A stretch of 64,000 nucleotides of DNA from Caldilineaceae bacterium (GCA_026708085.1 JAPOVP010000099.1:1-64000), one strand, 5' to 3'. Positions 24,943 to 34,856 are shown, numbered from the stretch's first letter. A program made the numbers and translations. Notes: generated by a model not told the origin, from the sequence alone.

Positions 24943-26561
24943 CGGTTGGTGGGCTTCCAGCTAAGATGAAAGATTCTGCTGCTGCCGGGCGTGATGCGTA
25001 CGTTGTGGGCGATCTGATGTCCTCCTACCCAGACGACTCGCTCCCCGTCCACCAGTATGGGCCAGCCGGAACGCAGAAAGCGTGGGACTTTGCGATCGGT
25101 GAAATAGTCGGCCAGAGCTTTGCCATGCCCGCCCAGCCCTAAGGGCTCGAAGCGCTGTCCCGGACGGGGTGTAGTGAGACTGAGCTGCTCAACCGAGTCG
25201 GCATCGATGAATGCCTCCCAGCTGAAGAGTCTGCGCTCGCCCTGCGCCCGTCGCCTCCTTGGGGAACTGCTCGACGATTCCGCCCAGTTCTGTCGCAGGT
25301 CCTGTCTGTTCAACACTTCGCAACGGAGAGTCCAACGGTCGACAACGATCTCTCCGGCCGCAGACAGCTCTATGGTCGGATGGTTCGCCCGCCACATGCC
25401 ATCGAGATGAGGGTGCATAGGAAGAAACGGCGTAGCGTCACGGTGGTGCAGGCTGAACGCGTCCTGTGTTCGGGTCAGCATAGCGTCGGCGAACCAGCTG
25501 TAAGGCCCGCCGGTCAGGTTTTCATCACAGAGCGACCGTCGAAGGCGCTCCACTGTGTCGAAGCCGAGTTCAGTCAGAGGGCAACCCAGCCCGCGAGCGG
25601 ACGTCCGCAACGACTCACGCTGGTCGGCCGCGCTCAGGCCGCGAAAGGCATGCAAGTCGAAGACTTGGCGGCTGGTTGCATTGTGCAATGACTCCTCGGG
25701 AGTCTGGGGCAGTGACAAAAGGGAGCCTGTCGTTTCCTCGGTCTCGCTGCCAAATTTCGTCGCGTCCAGTGCCTGCTGCGTGTATCGCTCCATCCGCTGC
25801 ACCTCACCTCGCATGACCGAGGCCGTTCTGCACAGAGAAGCGACGATTCTCGGATTGAGCTCTTTAAGGCGTGGCAAAATCTCGTGTCGAACTCGATTTC
25901 GAACCAGGGACCTGTCCTGATTGGACGAATCTTCACGCCAGGCGATGTCGTGTTCCCTGAGATATCCCATGATCTCTGAACGGGAAACGTCCAGCAGTGG
26001 CCGGACGACTCGAACGCCGGGCACCGGCTCGTCTTGAACAAGCAGCGGCCTGACCGCCCGCATACCGGCCAGCCCGTGCACGCCGCTGCCTCGAATCAGA
26101 TTCATCAGAACCGTTTCAGCCTGATCATTTGCCGTGTGTGCCACCGCCACATCCACCGGGCAGCCGTCAACCTGCCGCTTTTTCGCTACTTGGGCCAGAA
26201 ACTGATAGCGCAAATTCCTGGCGGCCGCCTCCATATTCCCCATTCGGGTCAGCGCCCCGCGCGCCAACCTGGTCGTCTCGAAAGGCAGATTCCAGCGCCC
26301 GGCCATCTCGCCCACAAACGTAGCGTCATCAGCGGACTCCGGTCGGATATTGTGATCGAGATGGGCGACAACCAGGTCAAAGTTCCAGTCGCTGCGCAAG
26401 CGCATGAGTAGGTGCAGCAAGGCCATACTGTCTGCGCCTCCGCTGACAGCGGCGACTACCTGTGCAGTGTGTCCCTTACCCTGCGTCTGCGCTGGGAAGA
26501 GGCCTTCTCTTGCCCGCAACTGTCCGACCAAATCGAGCATCCTCTGGTCGTTGTCCGACAA
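24939..26561 (-). CDS. tilS: tRNA(Ile)-lysidine synthetase
   Basis: This 540-residue protein converts C34 of tRNA-Ile(CAU) to lysidine, which lets it read AUA. The ATP-binding PP-loop is VSGGADSMALL (about 35-45). The N-terminal catalytic domain continues with AHLDHNIRPESADDA, VAHTANDQAETVLMNLIRGSG and WREDSSNQD. C-terminal substrate-binding domains end near RFEPLGLGGHGKALADYFTDRKVP. The start is TTG at 26561; ATG at 26540 is an alternative and neither has a good ribosome site. It diverges from mreB. Confidence 0.93.
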   Translation of the reverse strand: MSDNDQRMLDLVGQLRAREGLFPAQTQGKGHTAQVVAAVSGGADSMALLHLLMRLRSDWNFDLVVAHLDHNIRPESADDATFVGEMAGRWNLPFETTRLARGALTRMGNMEAAARNLRYQFLAQVAKKRQVDGCPVDVAVAHTANDQAETVLMNLIRGSGVHGLAGMRAVRPLLVQDEPVPGVRVVRPLLDVSRSEIMGYLREHDIAWREDSSNQDRSLVRNRVRHEILPRLKELNPRIVASLCRTASVMRGEVQRMERYTQQALDATKFGSETEETTGSLLSLPQTPEESLHNATSRQVFDLHAFRGLSAADQRESLRTSARGLGCPLTELGFDTVERLRRSLCDENLTGGPYSWFADAMLTRTQDAFSLHHRDATPFLPMHPHLDGMWRANHPTIELSAAGEIVVDRWTLRCEVLNRQDLRQNWAESSSSSPRRRRAQGERRLFSWEAFIDADSVEQLSLTTPRPGQRFEPLGLGGHGKALADYFTDRKVPRFLRSGWPILVDGERVVWVGGHQIAHNVRITPGSSRIFHLSWKPTNR

Positions 26562-26811
26562 AGTGGCCCGGTCAGGGCGGGTTTTCCAGGCTTCGGGGCG
26601 CTTTCCGCCATCCTGAGAACCTGAAAATGTCCGAGTTTCAATCAGGAGTTCAACCCCCTCCTTCGACAGGCGCTAGCAAACTTTCCCATGCAATCGGCAC
26701 CGGCGAAGTCTTAGGCTCGGTGACTGAGGCAACTTCTGAGTTCACTGCAATAGCATAGCGGAGGCCGGCGATCTTTCGCAAAATGGATCGACGAAAGCGA
26801 AGCCTTAGGTA

Positions 26812-26851
26812 TGTCAATTGTATTTTGTGTCAATTGTGCCTATGGTATACT
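26812..26851 (+). promoter_or_regulatory. mreB promoter with a direct repeat
   Basis: TGGTATACT (26843-26851) is an extended -10. Just upstream, TGTCAATTGT occurs twice (26812-26821 and 26828-26837), start to start 16 nt. A recogniser bound there would sit in the -35 region. The 11-mer GTGTCAATTGT of the second copy also occurs at 50701 between the nuo operons. Nothing else is seen in 26562-26811. Confidence 0.5.
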
Positions 26852-26878
26852 TGAATCGTTAACGGTACTTCACCTACG

Positions 26879-26903
26879 CAGTGGGCTGTCGGCCCGCCCA
26901 CTG
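26879..26903 (+). promoter_or_regulatory. Hairpin in the mreB leader
   Basis: CAGTGGGC (26879-26886) pairs with GCCCACTG (26896-26903). It lies between the promoter and the mreB ribosome site (GGAGA at 26926). There is no T-run, so it is a leader hairpin and not a terminator. Confidence 0.45.
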
Positions 26904-26940
26904 TTGATCTGACCCTGCAAGAAATGGAGATGTCCCTGGA

Positions 26941-28011
26941 GTGGCAAACCCGTTAGACTGGCTGTTGGGGCTCTTTTCACTCGATATTGGCATAGACCTG
27001 GGCACGGCAAATACCTTGGTTCACGTGAAAGGCCGAGGAGTCATCATAGACGAACCGTCGGTGGTTGCAATTGACAAATCGTCGAAACGCCGCAATTCGG
27101 TCAAAGCAATCGGGCAGGAGGCCAAGGAGATGGTCGGCCGTACACCATCTCACATCGTGGCTGTGCGCCCCCTGCAGGACGGCGTCATCTCCGATTTCAA
27201 GATGACGGAAGAAATGATCCATGCCTTCATCGGCAAGGTTCACGGTAACCGCGCCTTCGGAACCGCCCGCCCTCGCGTAGTTATCGGCATCCCTTCCGGC
27301 GTGACCGAAGTGGAGAAGCGCGCTGTTCGAGATGCAACCGTCAGCGCGGGCGCCAGGGAGGCGGGCCTGGTCGAAGAGCCGATGGCGGCCGCCATCGGCG
27401 CAGGACTGCCGGTTACCGAATCCGTGGGCTCGATGATCGTCGACATCGGCGGTGGAACCACCGAAGTGGCTGTCATCTCGATGGGCGGGATCGTCGTTTC
27501 GCGCTCGATCCGGGTCGCCGGAGACGAGATGAACGAGGACATCGTCAATTACAGCCGTCAGAAGTACAATCTTTTGATTGGCGAACGTATGGCGGAGAGA
27601 GTCAAGATTGAAATAGGCTCGGCGTATCCGCTGGAACATGAGCGGACCATGATCATCCGAGGACGCAACTTGATCACGGGTCTGCCCGAAGCGATCGAAA
27701 TCAGCTCGGTTGAAATCAGGGAGGCGCTCACCGGCTCCGTAGAGGTCATCGTCGACGCGGTCAAGGATACTCTGGATGATACGCCCCCGGAGCTCGTTGC
27801 AGACTTGATGGAGCACGGGATCGTACTGGCAGGTGGAGGCGCTCTGTTGCAGGGCCTGGCCCAGCGCATTCAGGACGAAAACCGTATGCACGTCTATGTT
27901 GCCGACAACCCGCTCTCATCGGTCGTACTCGGGACGGGCATGATCCTGGAGAAACCGGAACACTACGCCGAAACTCTGACAACCATGCAGCGCAAAAGCA
28001 CGATTCGTTAG
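26941..28011 (+). CDS. mreB: Rod-shape actin MreB
   Basis: This 356-residue bacterial actin guides wall elongation on the inner membrane face. Phosphate-1 motif DIGIDLGTANTLV, phosphate-2 DIGGGTTEVAVIS and the adenosine motif LAGGGALLQGL are all present, and the length is typical. The start is GTG, with GGAGA 10 nt upstream. It opens the elongation/division cluster mreB-mreC-mreD-mrdA-minC-minD-rodA, all on the plus strand with short gaps. Confidence 0.97.
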   Translation: MANPLDWLLGLFSLDIGIDLGTANTLVHVKGRGVIIDEPSVVAIDKSSKRRNSVKAIGQEAKEMVGRTPSHIVAVRPLQDGVISDFKMTEEMIHAFIGKVHGNRAFGTARPRVVIGIPSGVTEVEKRAVRDATVSAGAREAGLVEEPMAAAIGAGLPVTESVGSMIVDIGGGTTEVAVISMGGIVVSRSIRVAGDEMNEDIVNYSRQKYNLLIGERMAERVKIEIGSAYPLEHERTMIIRGRNLITGLPEAIEISSVEIREALTGSVEVIVDAVKDTLDDTPPELVADLMEHGIVLAGGGALLQGLAQRIQDENRMHVYVADNPLSSVVLGTGMILEKPEHYAETLTTMQRKSTIR

Positions 28012-28070
28012 TTCGCGGCTCACGTAGACAGGTCCAGGGTGCCCCTTCTTGAGTTTACATCGAAGAGCCT

Positions 28071-28973
28071 ATGCGTAACAGTGATCAGCGTGGCTGGGGC
28101 AGTGTCAACTTTGGGCTCAAACTTATTATCCTCACTCTGACGGCCATACTGCTCCTGGCTTTGCAACAGACCGGCCGCTTGGGGACGGTGGAAGGACTGG
28201 TCACCATGGTAACCGCGCCGGGCCAGTCCGGTTTGTCGACCATGACAAACCGCCTCACCACCTCCCTGACAAACCTGCGAAACTTTCGCTCTCTCCAGCG
28301 GCGGTTAACCGAATTGGAACGTATCGTCGAGAGCTTGAGCGTCGAAAACCTGCGTTTGCAGGAAGTGGAGCGCGAAAATCAACGCTTACGGGAACTCTTG
28401 GAATTTGCCGAAACCAGACCCAGTTTCGAACTGCAAGGCGGACAGATCATCGCCCGCGTCATTGGACAGAACGCCACCAATTTTTTGAATGTGGTGATGA
28501 TCGATCTCGGAGACCGGCACGGCATCAAAGTTGGAATGCCGGTGGTGAATGAACAGGGCCTCGTGGGCCGCATCAGCGAAGTAACCGCAACAACCTCTAA
28601 GGTCTTGCTCGTCACCGACTCATCCAGCACTGTCAACGCAATCTTGCAAGCGAGCCGGTTGACCGGGGTCATCAGTGGGACTCCCGGCTCCTATCCGGTG
28701 ATCGGCTTCCTTCCCCAAGGCACGGAAATCGGGGTAGGAGAGGTGGTCCTTACGTCCGGCATGGGCGGAAATTTCCCCAAGGGTATCCATATCGGACAGG
28801 TAGTCGAGGTGCGGCAGCGAGACGTAAATGTCTTCCAGGAGGCTGTTGTAAGACCAACGGTGAATTTCGGCCAGCTTGAGGAGGTGATGGTCGTCACCAA
28901 TTTCGATCCCACTGAGTTTGTACCGCTGCTGGATTTATTGCCCGATCCGCCAGGAGAGACGAGTGACGAGTGA
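28071..28973 (+). CDS. mreC: Rod-shape protein MreC
   Basis: This 300-residue protein has an N-terminal membrane helix (about 14-35), a coiled coil (about 65-110, LERIVESLSVENLRLQEVER) and a double beta-barrel periplasmic-type domain with VGMPVVNEQGLVGRISEV and VLTSGMGGNFPKGI. MreC links MreB filaments to PBP2 and RodA outside the membrane. It lies 59 nt after mreB, and its last 11 nt overlap the start of mreD. Confidence 0.95.
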   Translation: MRNSDQRGWGSVNFGLKLIILTLTAILLLALQQTGRLGTVEGLVTMVTAPGQSGLSTMTNRLTTSLTNLRNFRSLQRRLTELERIVESLSVENLRLQEVERENQRLRELLEFAETRPSFELQGGQIIARVIGQNATNFLNVVMIDLGDRHGIKVGMPVVNEQGLVGRISEVTATTSKVLLVTDSSSTVNAILQASRLTGVISGTPGSYPVIGFLPQGTEIGVGEVVLTSGMGGNFPKGIHIGQVVEVRQRDVNVFQEAVVRPTVNFGQLEEVMVVTNFDPTEFVPLLDLLPDPPGETSDE

Positions 28974-29607
28974 TTGGCGCAGTCTGAGGCCAAGGGGAAT
29001 CTCCCAAGAAAGGAGGAACAGGGGCTCAATTCTCGGCTCTGCCGGGGCACGGCAGGGCGGTCTTGGGCAACTTCACGCTAGGAGGGCCTTCTCCACTTCA
29101 TTCACCTCAACCAACCTGGGTACTTCCTGGCTGATCGTCCCCATTCTTGGCGCCGCTGCCGTTTTCCAGGTCGTTGTCGTCCCGAAGTTGGCGGTACGGG
29201 GAGTCTACCCCGATTTGATCCTTTTGCTTGTGATCGCCAGGTCACTGATTGCCGGCGGACGCGGCGCGGTGTTCTGGGGATTCGTTGGCGGGCTGTGGAT
29301 GGATGTCCTCAGCGGGGGAGCAATCGGCGCATCCAGTTTGGCCTTGATGGCTACCTCATTGCTGACTGGAATCGGCCACAACGCGATCTTCCGGCGCAAT
29401 TCCTTCGTGCCATTTATCTCGGCGTTGTCTGGCACACTTTTCTTTTCACTGATCTACCTGGCCATTCTGGTCGGAGTCGGCTATCGGTTCCCGCCTATTC
29501 CTTTGGTGATCAATCTGATCGTCCCTGCTGCACTGTACAATTGCGCCGTGATGTTCCTGGCGACGCCAATCTTGAATCGTTTGCCAGAACAAGCGAACTA
29601 TCCTTAG
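28963..29607 (+). CDS. mreD: Rod-shape protein MreD
   Basis: This is a 214-residue integral membrane protein. The GTG at 28963 is chosen because GGAG lies 8 nt upstream; it overlaps mreC by 11 nt. About 50 hydrophilic residues precede five or so membrane helices starting at SWLIVPILGAAAVFQVVVVP. YPDLILLLVIARSLI and GFVGGLWMDVLSGG match MreD. The hydrophilic N-terminal extension is longer than usual, so an internal start is possible. Confidence 0.88.
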   Translation: MTSDWRSLRPRGISQERRNRGSILGSAGARQGGLGQLHARRAFSTSFTSTNLGTSWLIVPILGAAAVFQVVVVPKLAVRGVYPDLILLLVIARSLIAGGRGAVFWGFVGGLWMDVLSGGAIGASSLALMATSLLTGIGHNAIFRRNSFVPFISALSGTLFFSLIYLAILVGVGYRFPPIPLVINLIVPAALYNCAVMFLATPILNRLPEQANYP

Positions 29608-29667
29608 GTTCCCGATTTCGGCTACCGCAAGACGGGCGACAACTCAAAGCCGGGAAAAAAGATTTTC

Positions 29668-31818
29668 ATGGACAAACGCGCAGTTCGCACAGCAGCCACA
29701 ACCTCTATAGTAGTCCGCCTGACGCTGGCTGCTACCTTTCTCGTATTCTGTTTCCGTCTGTATTCTCTGCAAATCGTCAGCGGCGAATCTTACCAGGAGC
29801 AGGCGGCTGTCAACAGACTTAGAGAGATCGATACGTACGCGCCGCGAGGCGTCATCTACGATCGGAATGGCGAAATCCTGGCACGCAATCGGCCCAGCTT
29901 TGTTATCGCTGTCAGGCCGGCCGACCTACCCGCGGACGACCTCAACACGGACATCGATGAACAGCGCATCGCGCTGGAAAGGCTGCTTGCCGTTCTGGAG
30001 GCAAATACAGACCCCGAAATGGCGATTCGCATCGCCGAAGTGATGTTTCTGCACCTGGGCCGGGAAGACTTTAGCAATACCGTCGAATCCACCGGGATCA
30101 GCCTCTCTTTTCGTCTCATTGACGTGGAAGTCATAGAACTGGACGATGAGGGACGCGAAGTCGTCAACGTAGAACCGACCCTGATTCCTGATCTCTCCGA
30201 GCCGCTCCCCATCGGTGGGCTATTGGCGCTCTTGGAGCGAGCTGTAGCCCACGGAACACAAGGAAGTTCTTACAAGCCGATCTCTATACTGGAACTTGTG
30301 GATCGCGAACGAGCTTTTCAGGTAGCTGAGCAGACCTATCAACTGCCCGGCGTCCACGTTCTGCAAAAACCGGTACGGGAATATCCCTACCGAGAACTGG
30401 CCGGCCACGTGCTGGGCTTCTTGGGGCCGATCCCCAAGCTGGCCGCTGAAAACTACAAGGAAAGAGGTTATGAGGATCCGAACGAGCCGGTCGGTCTGAA
30501 TGGACTGGAGTATGAGTACCAGGACTCCCTGCGCGGCCTCCCGGGCAGAAGGCTTGTCGAAGTGGATATTCTGGGTCGGGAAAGTCGAACCGTCAACATA
30601 GTTCGTGAACCCGAACCCGGTCTGAATCTGAATCTGAGCCTGGATATCCGCTTGCAGGAAGTGATGCACAATGCCCTCGCCCGTCAACTTGAAGAGACCG
30701 GCGCCCCGCACGGAGTAGCGCTGGCCATGGACCCCCGCGATGGGTCGATGCTCGGCCTGGTCAGCCTGCCCAGTTACGACAACAATATCTTCTCAGAGGG
30801 TCTGGGAGAGGAATATCAGGCCCTGGAAGTGGAGGATGACACACGCCGTCCGCTGTACAATTACGCCATCGGCGGCCTTTACCCTCCTGGCTCAACTTTC
30901 AAGCTGGTCTCAGCCACAGCCGCTCTCGCTGAGAATGTCATCACCCCCTATACAACGCTTGTTGATCGAGGGCCGATCTACCTTCCCAACTTCTTCTTCC
31001 CGGACGATCCCACACAAGCCCAGGAGTTCGTGAGTTGGAACCATAAGCTCAATATCTTGCACGGTGCCATGACCATTGTCGAGGGTCTCGGACTTTCCAA
31101 TGACATTTTCTTCTACTACCTGGGCGGCGGATACCCGGACTTCATGGTGGGACTGGGAAGCGAACGCCTCGCCAAGTGGATGCGGCTCTTCGGTTACGGT
31201 GAGGTTACAGATGTGGACCTGCCCGGAGAGGTCCGGCCCATTGTACCTGACGAACAGTGGAAGAGGCTTGAGTTAGCCGAATCCTGGACGACTGGTGACA
31301 GTTACAATATGGCCATCGGCCAAGGCTATGTCTTGGGTACGCCAATGCAGGTTCTGGTCAGCACAGCCGCGGTTGCCAACGGTGGCTATCTGGTCAAACC
31401 GCAGTTTGTTCAGGAAAAGGTAGATGCGCAAAACCAGGTACAGTGGCAATACGAACCGAAAATCAAAGAGCGCGTACCAGTAGACCCAGGCCTGCTTGCC
31501 TTCGTACAAAGAGGGATGTGGCATGCGGTAAACGGAAACTATGGGACCTCCCCCAATAGTCGCGTTGATGGCATAACTGTCGCTGGCAAGACGGGAACAG
31601 CTGAGTTCTGTGCCTATGATCCGGAAATCCAGGACTGCACCGATCGCGACCACGAAGGGAACCTTCCTTTCCACGCCTGGTACACCGCCTATGCACCCTA
31701 TGAAGATCCCGAAATCGTTGTTGCAGTCTTTGTCTATTCAGGAGGAGAAGGATCGGCCGTAGCTATCCCTGTTGCACAAGAGACGCTTCACGCCTGGTTT
31801 CACGATTTGCGTCCTTAG
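29668..31818 (+). CDS. mrdA: Penicillin-binding protein 2 (elongation transpeptidase)
   Basis: This 716-residue class B PBP has a membrane anchor (about 15-35), a dimerisation/pedestal region starting RGVIYDRNGEILARN, and a transpeptidase domain. The catalytic triad motifs are S409-T-F-K412 in YPPGSTFKLVS, SND in LGLSNDIFFYY and K641-T-G in VAGKTGTAE. It cross-links peptidoglycan with RodA during elongation. It sits 60 nt after mreD, as in many rod-shape operons. Confidence 0.95.
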   Translation: MDKRAVRTAATTSIVVRLTLAATFLVFCFRLYSLQIVSGESYQEQAAVNRLREIDTYAPRGVIYDRNGEILARNRPSFVIAVRPADLPADDLNTDIDEQRIALERLLAVLEANTDPEMAIRIAEVMFLHLGREDFSNTVESTGISLSFRLIDVEVIELDDEGREVVNVEPTLIPDLSEPLPIGGLLALLERAVAHGTQGSSYKPISILELVDRERAFQVAEQTYQLPGVHVLQKPVREYPYRELAGHVLGFLGPIPKLAAENYKERGYEDPNEPVGLNGLEYEYQDSLRGLPGRRLVEVDILGRESRTVNIVREPEPGLNLNLSLDIRLQEVMHNALARQLEETGAPHGVALAMDPRDGSMLGLVSLPSYDNNIFSEGLGEEYQALEVEDDTRRPLYNYAIGGLYPPGSTFKLVSATAALAENVITPYTTLVDRGPIYLPNFFFPDDPTQAQEFVSWNHKLNILHGAMTIVEGLGLSNDIFFYYLGGGYPDFMVGLGSERLAKWMRLFGYGEVTDVDLPGEVRPIVPDEQWKRLELAESWTTGDSYNMAIGQGYVLGTPMQVLVSTAAVANGGYLVKPQFVQEKVDAQNQVQWQYEPKIKERVPVDPGLLAFVQRGMWHAVNGNYGTSPNSRVDGITVAGKTGTAEFCAYDPEIQDCTDRDHEGNLPFHAWYTAYAPYEDPEIVVAVFVYSGGEGSAVAIPVAQETLHAWFHDLRP

Positions 31819-31941
31819 ATCGCCCGCCTACTTTAACACGCCCGCCGCCTTCCGCGATGTCTAATTCAGGTGCTAAGTTTCGGGCTACTGGTTCATATTG
31901 TTGCCCGCAGCGGTTTTTCCACTAATGTCTACAAGGCACGA

Positions 31942-32895
31942 ATGAGTACTCACAGCTTTTCCACGACAAGGGGCCGGCTGTCTTCCAGGCCGGACGTCCG
32001 CATTAAGGGCCGGGGAGGTTATACCGTCGTCGAAGTGGCAGACGACAAGGGTGCGTGGCCGGAGGTCGTGGACTATCTTGCCAGTCATATCTCGCAGGCT
32101 GATGGCTTTTTCCGAGACGAGCGCATGTCACTGGCAATTGGTGACAGAGCGGTCACTGCAGACAACCTGCAGGCGGTCAATGAGGTCTTGGAAGAACAAA
32201 ATATTGTCCTCGTATCTTTGCACACCGGCAATCGCGACTCTTTTCAGGTCGCAAATCAGCTGGGTCTTGATGTCGTCTGGGAAGGAGACTCGCCGCCGCC
32301 GGCATTCAGATTGGAACGCAGGCTCGAGCGAAACGGAGAGCGATTCCTTTCCCAAGCTGCCCGCAGACCCTACCCGGCCTCGCTCGGTGACGATGGCGGC
32401 CTGCCAACGACCGGCGGTCTTAACATATCGCCGCTCGCGTCTCTGGCTCACGAGTCGGCCGGGACGGAGAGGGACGGCGAACAGGCTGCGGTCACACCCT
32501 GGGCAGACGAACCCAGTGTAGAGTCTGCGCCCCCACCCTACATCTACCGGGGCAGTTTGCGCTCTGGCCAGTCAATCCGCCACGCCGGCACCGTCGTCAT
32601 ATTGGGCGATGTCAACCCGGGTGCGCAAGTTGTCAGCGGCGGCGACGTATTGGTATGGGGACGGCTGCGAGGTACTGTCCACGCGGGCGCAATGGGAGAC
32701 GTCCGTGCCATCGTGGCAGCACTGGATTTCGAACCGGTGCAGATGCGGATCGCTCAGCACATTGCCATGTCCCCCAAGGGTGCGTCGAACAACCCAGGCT
32801 ACTGGTTCTGGAAGCGAGAGAGCAGCGGCAAGCCCGAAGTGGCCAGAGTTATCGACAATCAGATTATCGTGGACCCCTGGGATGCAAACAGATGA
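31942..32895 (+). CDS. minC: Septum-site inhibitor MinC
   Basis: This 317-residue protein has an N-terminal domain (about 20-125) and a C-terminal beta-helix domain with YRGSLRSGQSIRHAGTVVI and GDVNPGAQVVSGGDVLVWG, the MinC hallmark. MinC blocks FtsZ assembly away from mid-cell. A Pro/Gly/Ser linker of about 80 residues separates the domains. I chose the ATG at 31942 with AAGG 5 nt upstream; a GTG at 31870 would add 24 residues without conservation. minD overlaps the end. Confidence 0.92.
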   Translation: MSTHSFSTTRGRLSSRPDVRIKGRGGYTVVEVADDKGAWPEVVDYLASHISQADGFFRDERMSLAIGDRAVTADNLQAVNEVLEEQNIVLVSLHTGNRDSFQVANQLGLDVVWEGDSPPPAFRLERRLERNGERFLSQAARRPYPASLGDDGGLPTTGGLNISPLASLAHESAGTERDGEQAAVTPWADEPSVESAPPPYIYRGSLRSGQSIRHAGTVVILGDVNPGAQVVSGGDVLVWGRLRGTVHAGAMGDVRAIVAALDFEPVQMRIAQHIAMSPKGASNNPGYWFWKRESSGKPEVARVIDNQIIVDPWDANR

Positions 32896-33751
32896 AGCAA
32901 TGAGGGGCGAACCTTCGCCCGCGGCCCGTGCAACCCCGGACCATCTCAACTCTGAAGCGGAAGGGGGCCTCGTCCTGACTCTGACTTCAGGCAAAGGAGG
33001 AGTGGGAAAGACAACAACCACTGCCAATCTGGGTACAGCTTTGGCGATGGCAGGTCAGAGGGTGATAGTTGTTGATGCTGACATCGGCTTGAGAAACCTG
33101 GACATCGTCATGGGATTGGAAAGTCGGGTCGTCTACAATCTTGTTGACGTAATTGAGGGGCGTTGCTCTCTGCATGAGTCCCTCGTGCGTGACAAGCGCG
33201 CAAATGAACTGTACCTCTTGCCGAGCTCCCAGACGCGGGACAAGACTGCGGTCGCACCGGACCAGATGATGACACTTTGCGAAGAACTGCGAGCAATCGC
33301 CGACTTTGTCCTTGTAGACTCTCCCGCCGGCATCGAACTGGGCTTTCAGAACGCCATCGCCGCAGCTTCAGAAGTGGTCATCGTTACAACGCCGGAAGTC
33401 AGCGCGCTGCGCGATGCCGATAAGGTCATCTTTCTGCTGGAGCGCGACCTGAACACGCAAGCGCGGCTGATTATCAATCGCTACAACCCACGCCTGGTGC
33501 GCCGGAAGGAGATGATCTCCAAGGATGACATCTTGAGCATCTTGAGCATCGATCTATTGGGTATCGTGCCCGATGACGATCAGATCACCGTTTCTGCGAA
33601 CAAAGGTTGGCCCGTTGCCCTGGAAAGAAAAAAATACGTCAGCCGAGCCTACCACAATATCGCCCAGCGACTGCTGGGGTACAATGTGCCCCTGATGTAT
33701 TTCCAGGAAGTCAGCTGGCCCGAGCGCCTCCGGCGTCTCATTGGTCTGTAA
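32882..33751 (+). CDS. minD: Septum-site ATPase MinD
   Basis: This 289-residue protein has the deviant Walker A SGKGGVGKTTT with K38 and K43, VDADIGLRNLD, the switch DSPAGIE and a C-terminal amphipathic stretch (QEVSWPERLRRLIGL) that fits membrane targeting. It recruits MinC to the membrane. An N-terminal tail of about 30 residues precedes the fold. The start is ATG at 32882 (overlapping minC by 14 nt) or 32900; neither has a strong ribosome site. No minE is seen next door. Confidence 0.94.
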   Translation: MQTDEAMRGEPSPAARATPDHLNSEAEGGLVLTLTSGKGGVGKTTTTANLGTALAMAGQRVIVVDADIGLRNLDIVMGLESRVVYNLVDVIEGRCSLHESLVRDKRANELYLLPSSQTRDKTAVAPDQMMTLCEELRAIADFVLVDSPAGIELGFQNAIAAASEVVIVTTPEVSALRDADKVIFLLERDLNTQARLIINRYNPRLVRRKEMISKDDILSILSIDLLGIVPDDDQITVSANKGWPVALERKKYVSRAYHNIAQRLLGYNVPLMYFQEVSWPERLRRLIGL

Positions 33752-33773
33752 CCGCCGACCATCCAAACAGCCG

Positions 33774-34856
33774 ATGATCAGACATTTCGACCGACCTCTA
33801 TTCTTTTCCGTGCTGCTCCTCTGCGGAATCGGTATCGCCATGACGTACAGCGCCACCGTCACCACCATCGCCCTGGCCGACTACTGGCAAAGGCAGTTGG
33901 TATTCACCATTCTGGGCGCGATCGCCCTCGTTACGGCCGCCCTCTTCGACTACAGGCACCTGGAGTTGCTGGCTCAACCGAGCTACATCCTCCTGATGGC
34001 CTCGCTGCTGGCCGTCTACCTGGTCGGTGAGGTCAAGAGCGGCGCCCAGCGCTGGCTGAATCTCGGCGTCACCGACGTTCAACCCACCGAGGCCGGAAAA
34101 TTCCTGCTAATCGTATTCCTGGCTTGGTACCTGAGCCGCTTTCAGGATCGTATTCGCAGGCTTTCCTATCTGATAGGGATTATCATACTGCTTCTGCTTC
34201 CCCTGGGTCTCGTATATGTCCAACCGGACCTGGGCATGACGGTCACCTTGGCGTTCATCAGCGGAACGCTCATTCTCATCAGCGGCGTTCGACTGGTTCA
34301 TGTCCTGCTTGGTCTTGCAGCAGGTGCAGCGACGTGGCCGATACTGCGGGGAACGCTGCAGGATTACATGGTGGAACGCATCGAGATCTTCCTCGATCCT
34401 GCATCGAACCCTGACGCAGCGTTCAATGTTCAGCAGGCGCTGATCAGCATCGGCAACGGCGGATGGATTGGGATGGGTTGGGGCGAGGGTTCACAGAATC
34501 AGTTGCATTTCCTGCGCGTTCGGCATACAGATTTCATCTTCAGCGTCATCGCCGAAGAACTGGGCTTTATAGGCACAGTGCTTGTCCTGCTCCTGCTGTT
34601 CTTCGTGATTTGGCGCTTAGTGCGAATCGCTGACCTGGCGCAGGATCAGTTTGGTCGCCTCATAACTTTGGGCGTTGCCTCGCTGATCTTCTTTCAGACC
34701 TTCGTCAACGTGGGGATGAATCTGGCCATCCTGCCCGTCACCGGCATGACACTGCCCTTTCTGAGCTACGGCGGCAGTAGTCTTGTTTCGATGATGGTGG
34801 CTGTGGGTTTGGCGCAAAGTGTCGTTATGCGCCACCGAAAGATGGACTTCGCGTAG
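33774..34856 (+). CDS. rodA: SEDS glycosyltransferase RodA/FtsW
   Basis: This 360-residue protein with about ten membrane helices polymerises lipid II. SEDS marks are VKSGAQRWLNLG, QPDLGMT, FIFSVIAEELGF and the C-terminal LPFLSYGGSSLVS. RodA is preferred over FtsW because PBP2 and mreBCD are in the same cluster, but sequence alone does not separate them. The start at 33774 gives a normal N-terminus; 23 nt separate it from minD. Confidence 0.9.
   Translation: MIRHFDRPLFFSVLLLCGIGIAMTYSATVTTIALADYWQRQLVFTILGAIALVTAALFDYRHLELLAQPSYILLMASLLAVYLVGEVKSGAQRWLNLGVTDVQPTEAGKFLLIVFLAWYLSRFQDRIRRLSYLIGIIILLLLPLGLVYVQPDLGMTVTLAFISGTLILISGVRLVHVLLGLAAGAATWPILRGTLQDYMVERIEIFLDPASNPDAAFNVQQALISIGNGGWIGMGWGEGSQNQLHFLRVRHTDFIFSVIAEELGFIGTVLVLLLLFFVIWRLVRIADLAQDQFGRLITLGVASLIFFQTFVNVGMNLAILPVTGMTLPFLSYGGSSLVSMMVAVGLAQSVVMRHRKMDFA

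Noticed and set aside
26977-27891. Open frame of 304 residues opposite mreB
   Set aside because: It is a shadow frame of a highly conserved gene; no motifs.
32882-33751. Loss of minE as a defect of the Min system
   Set aside because: Many bacteria with mreBCD-minCD clusters lack minE and use other topological factors, so absence is not unusual.
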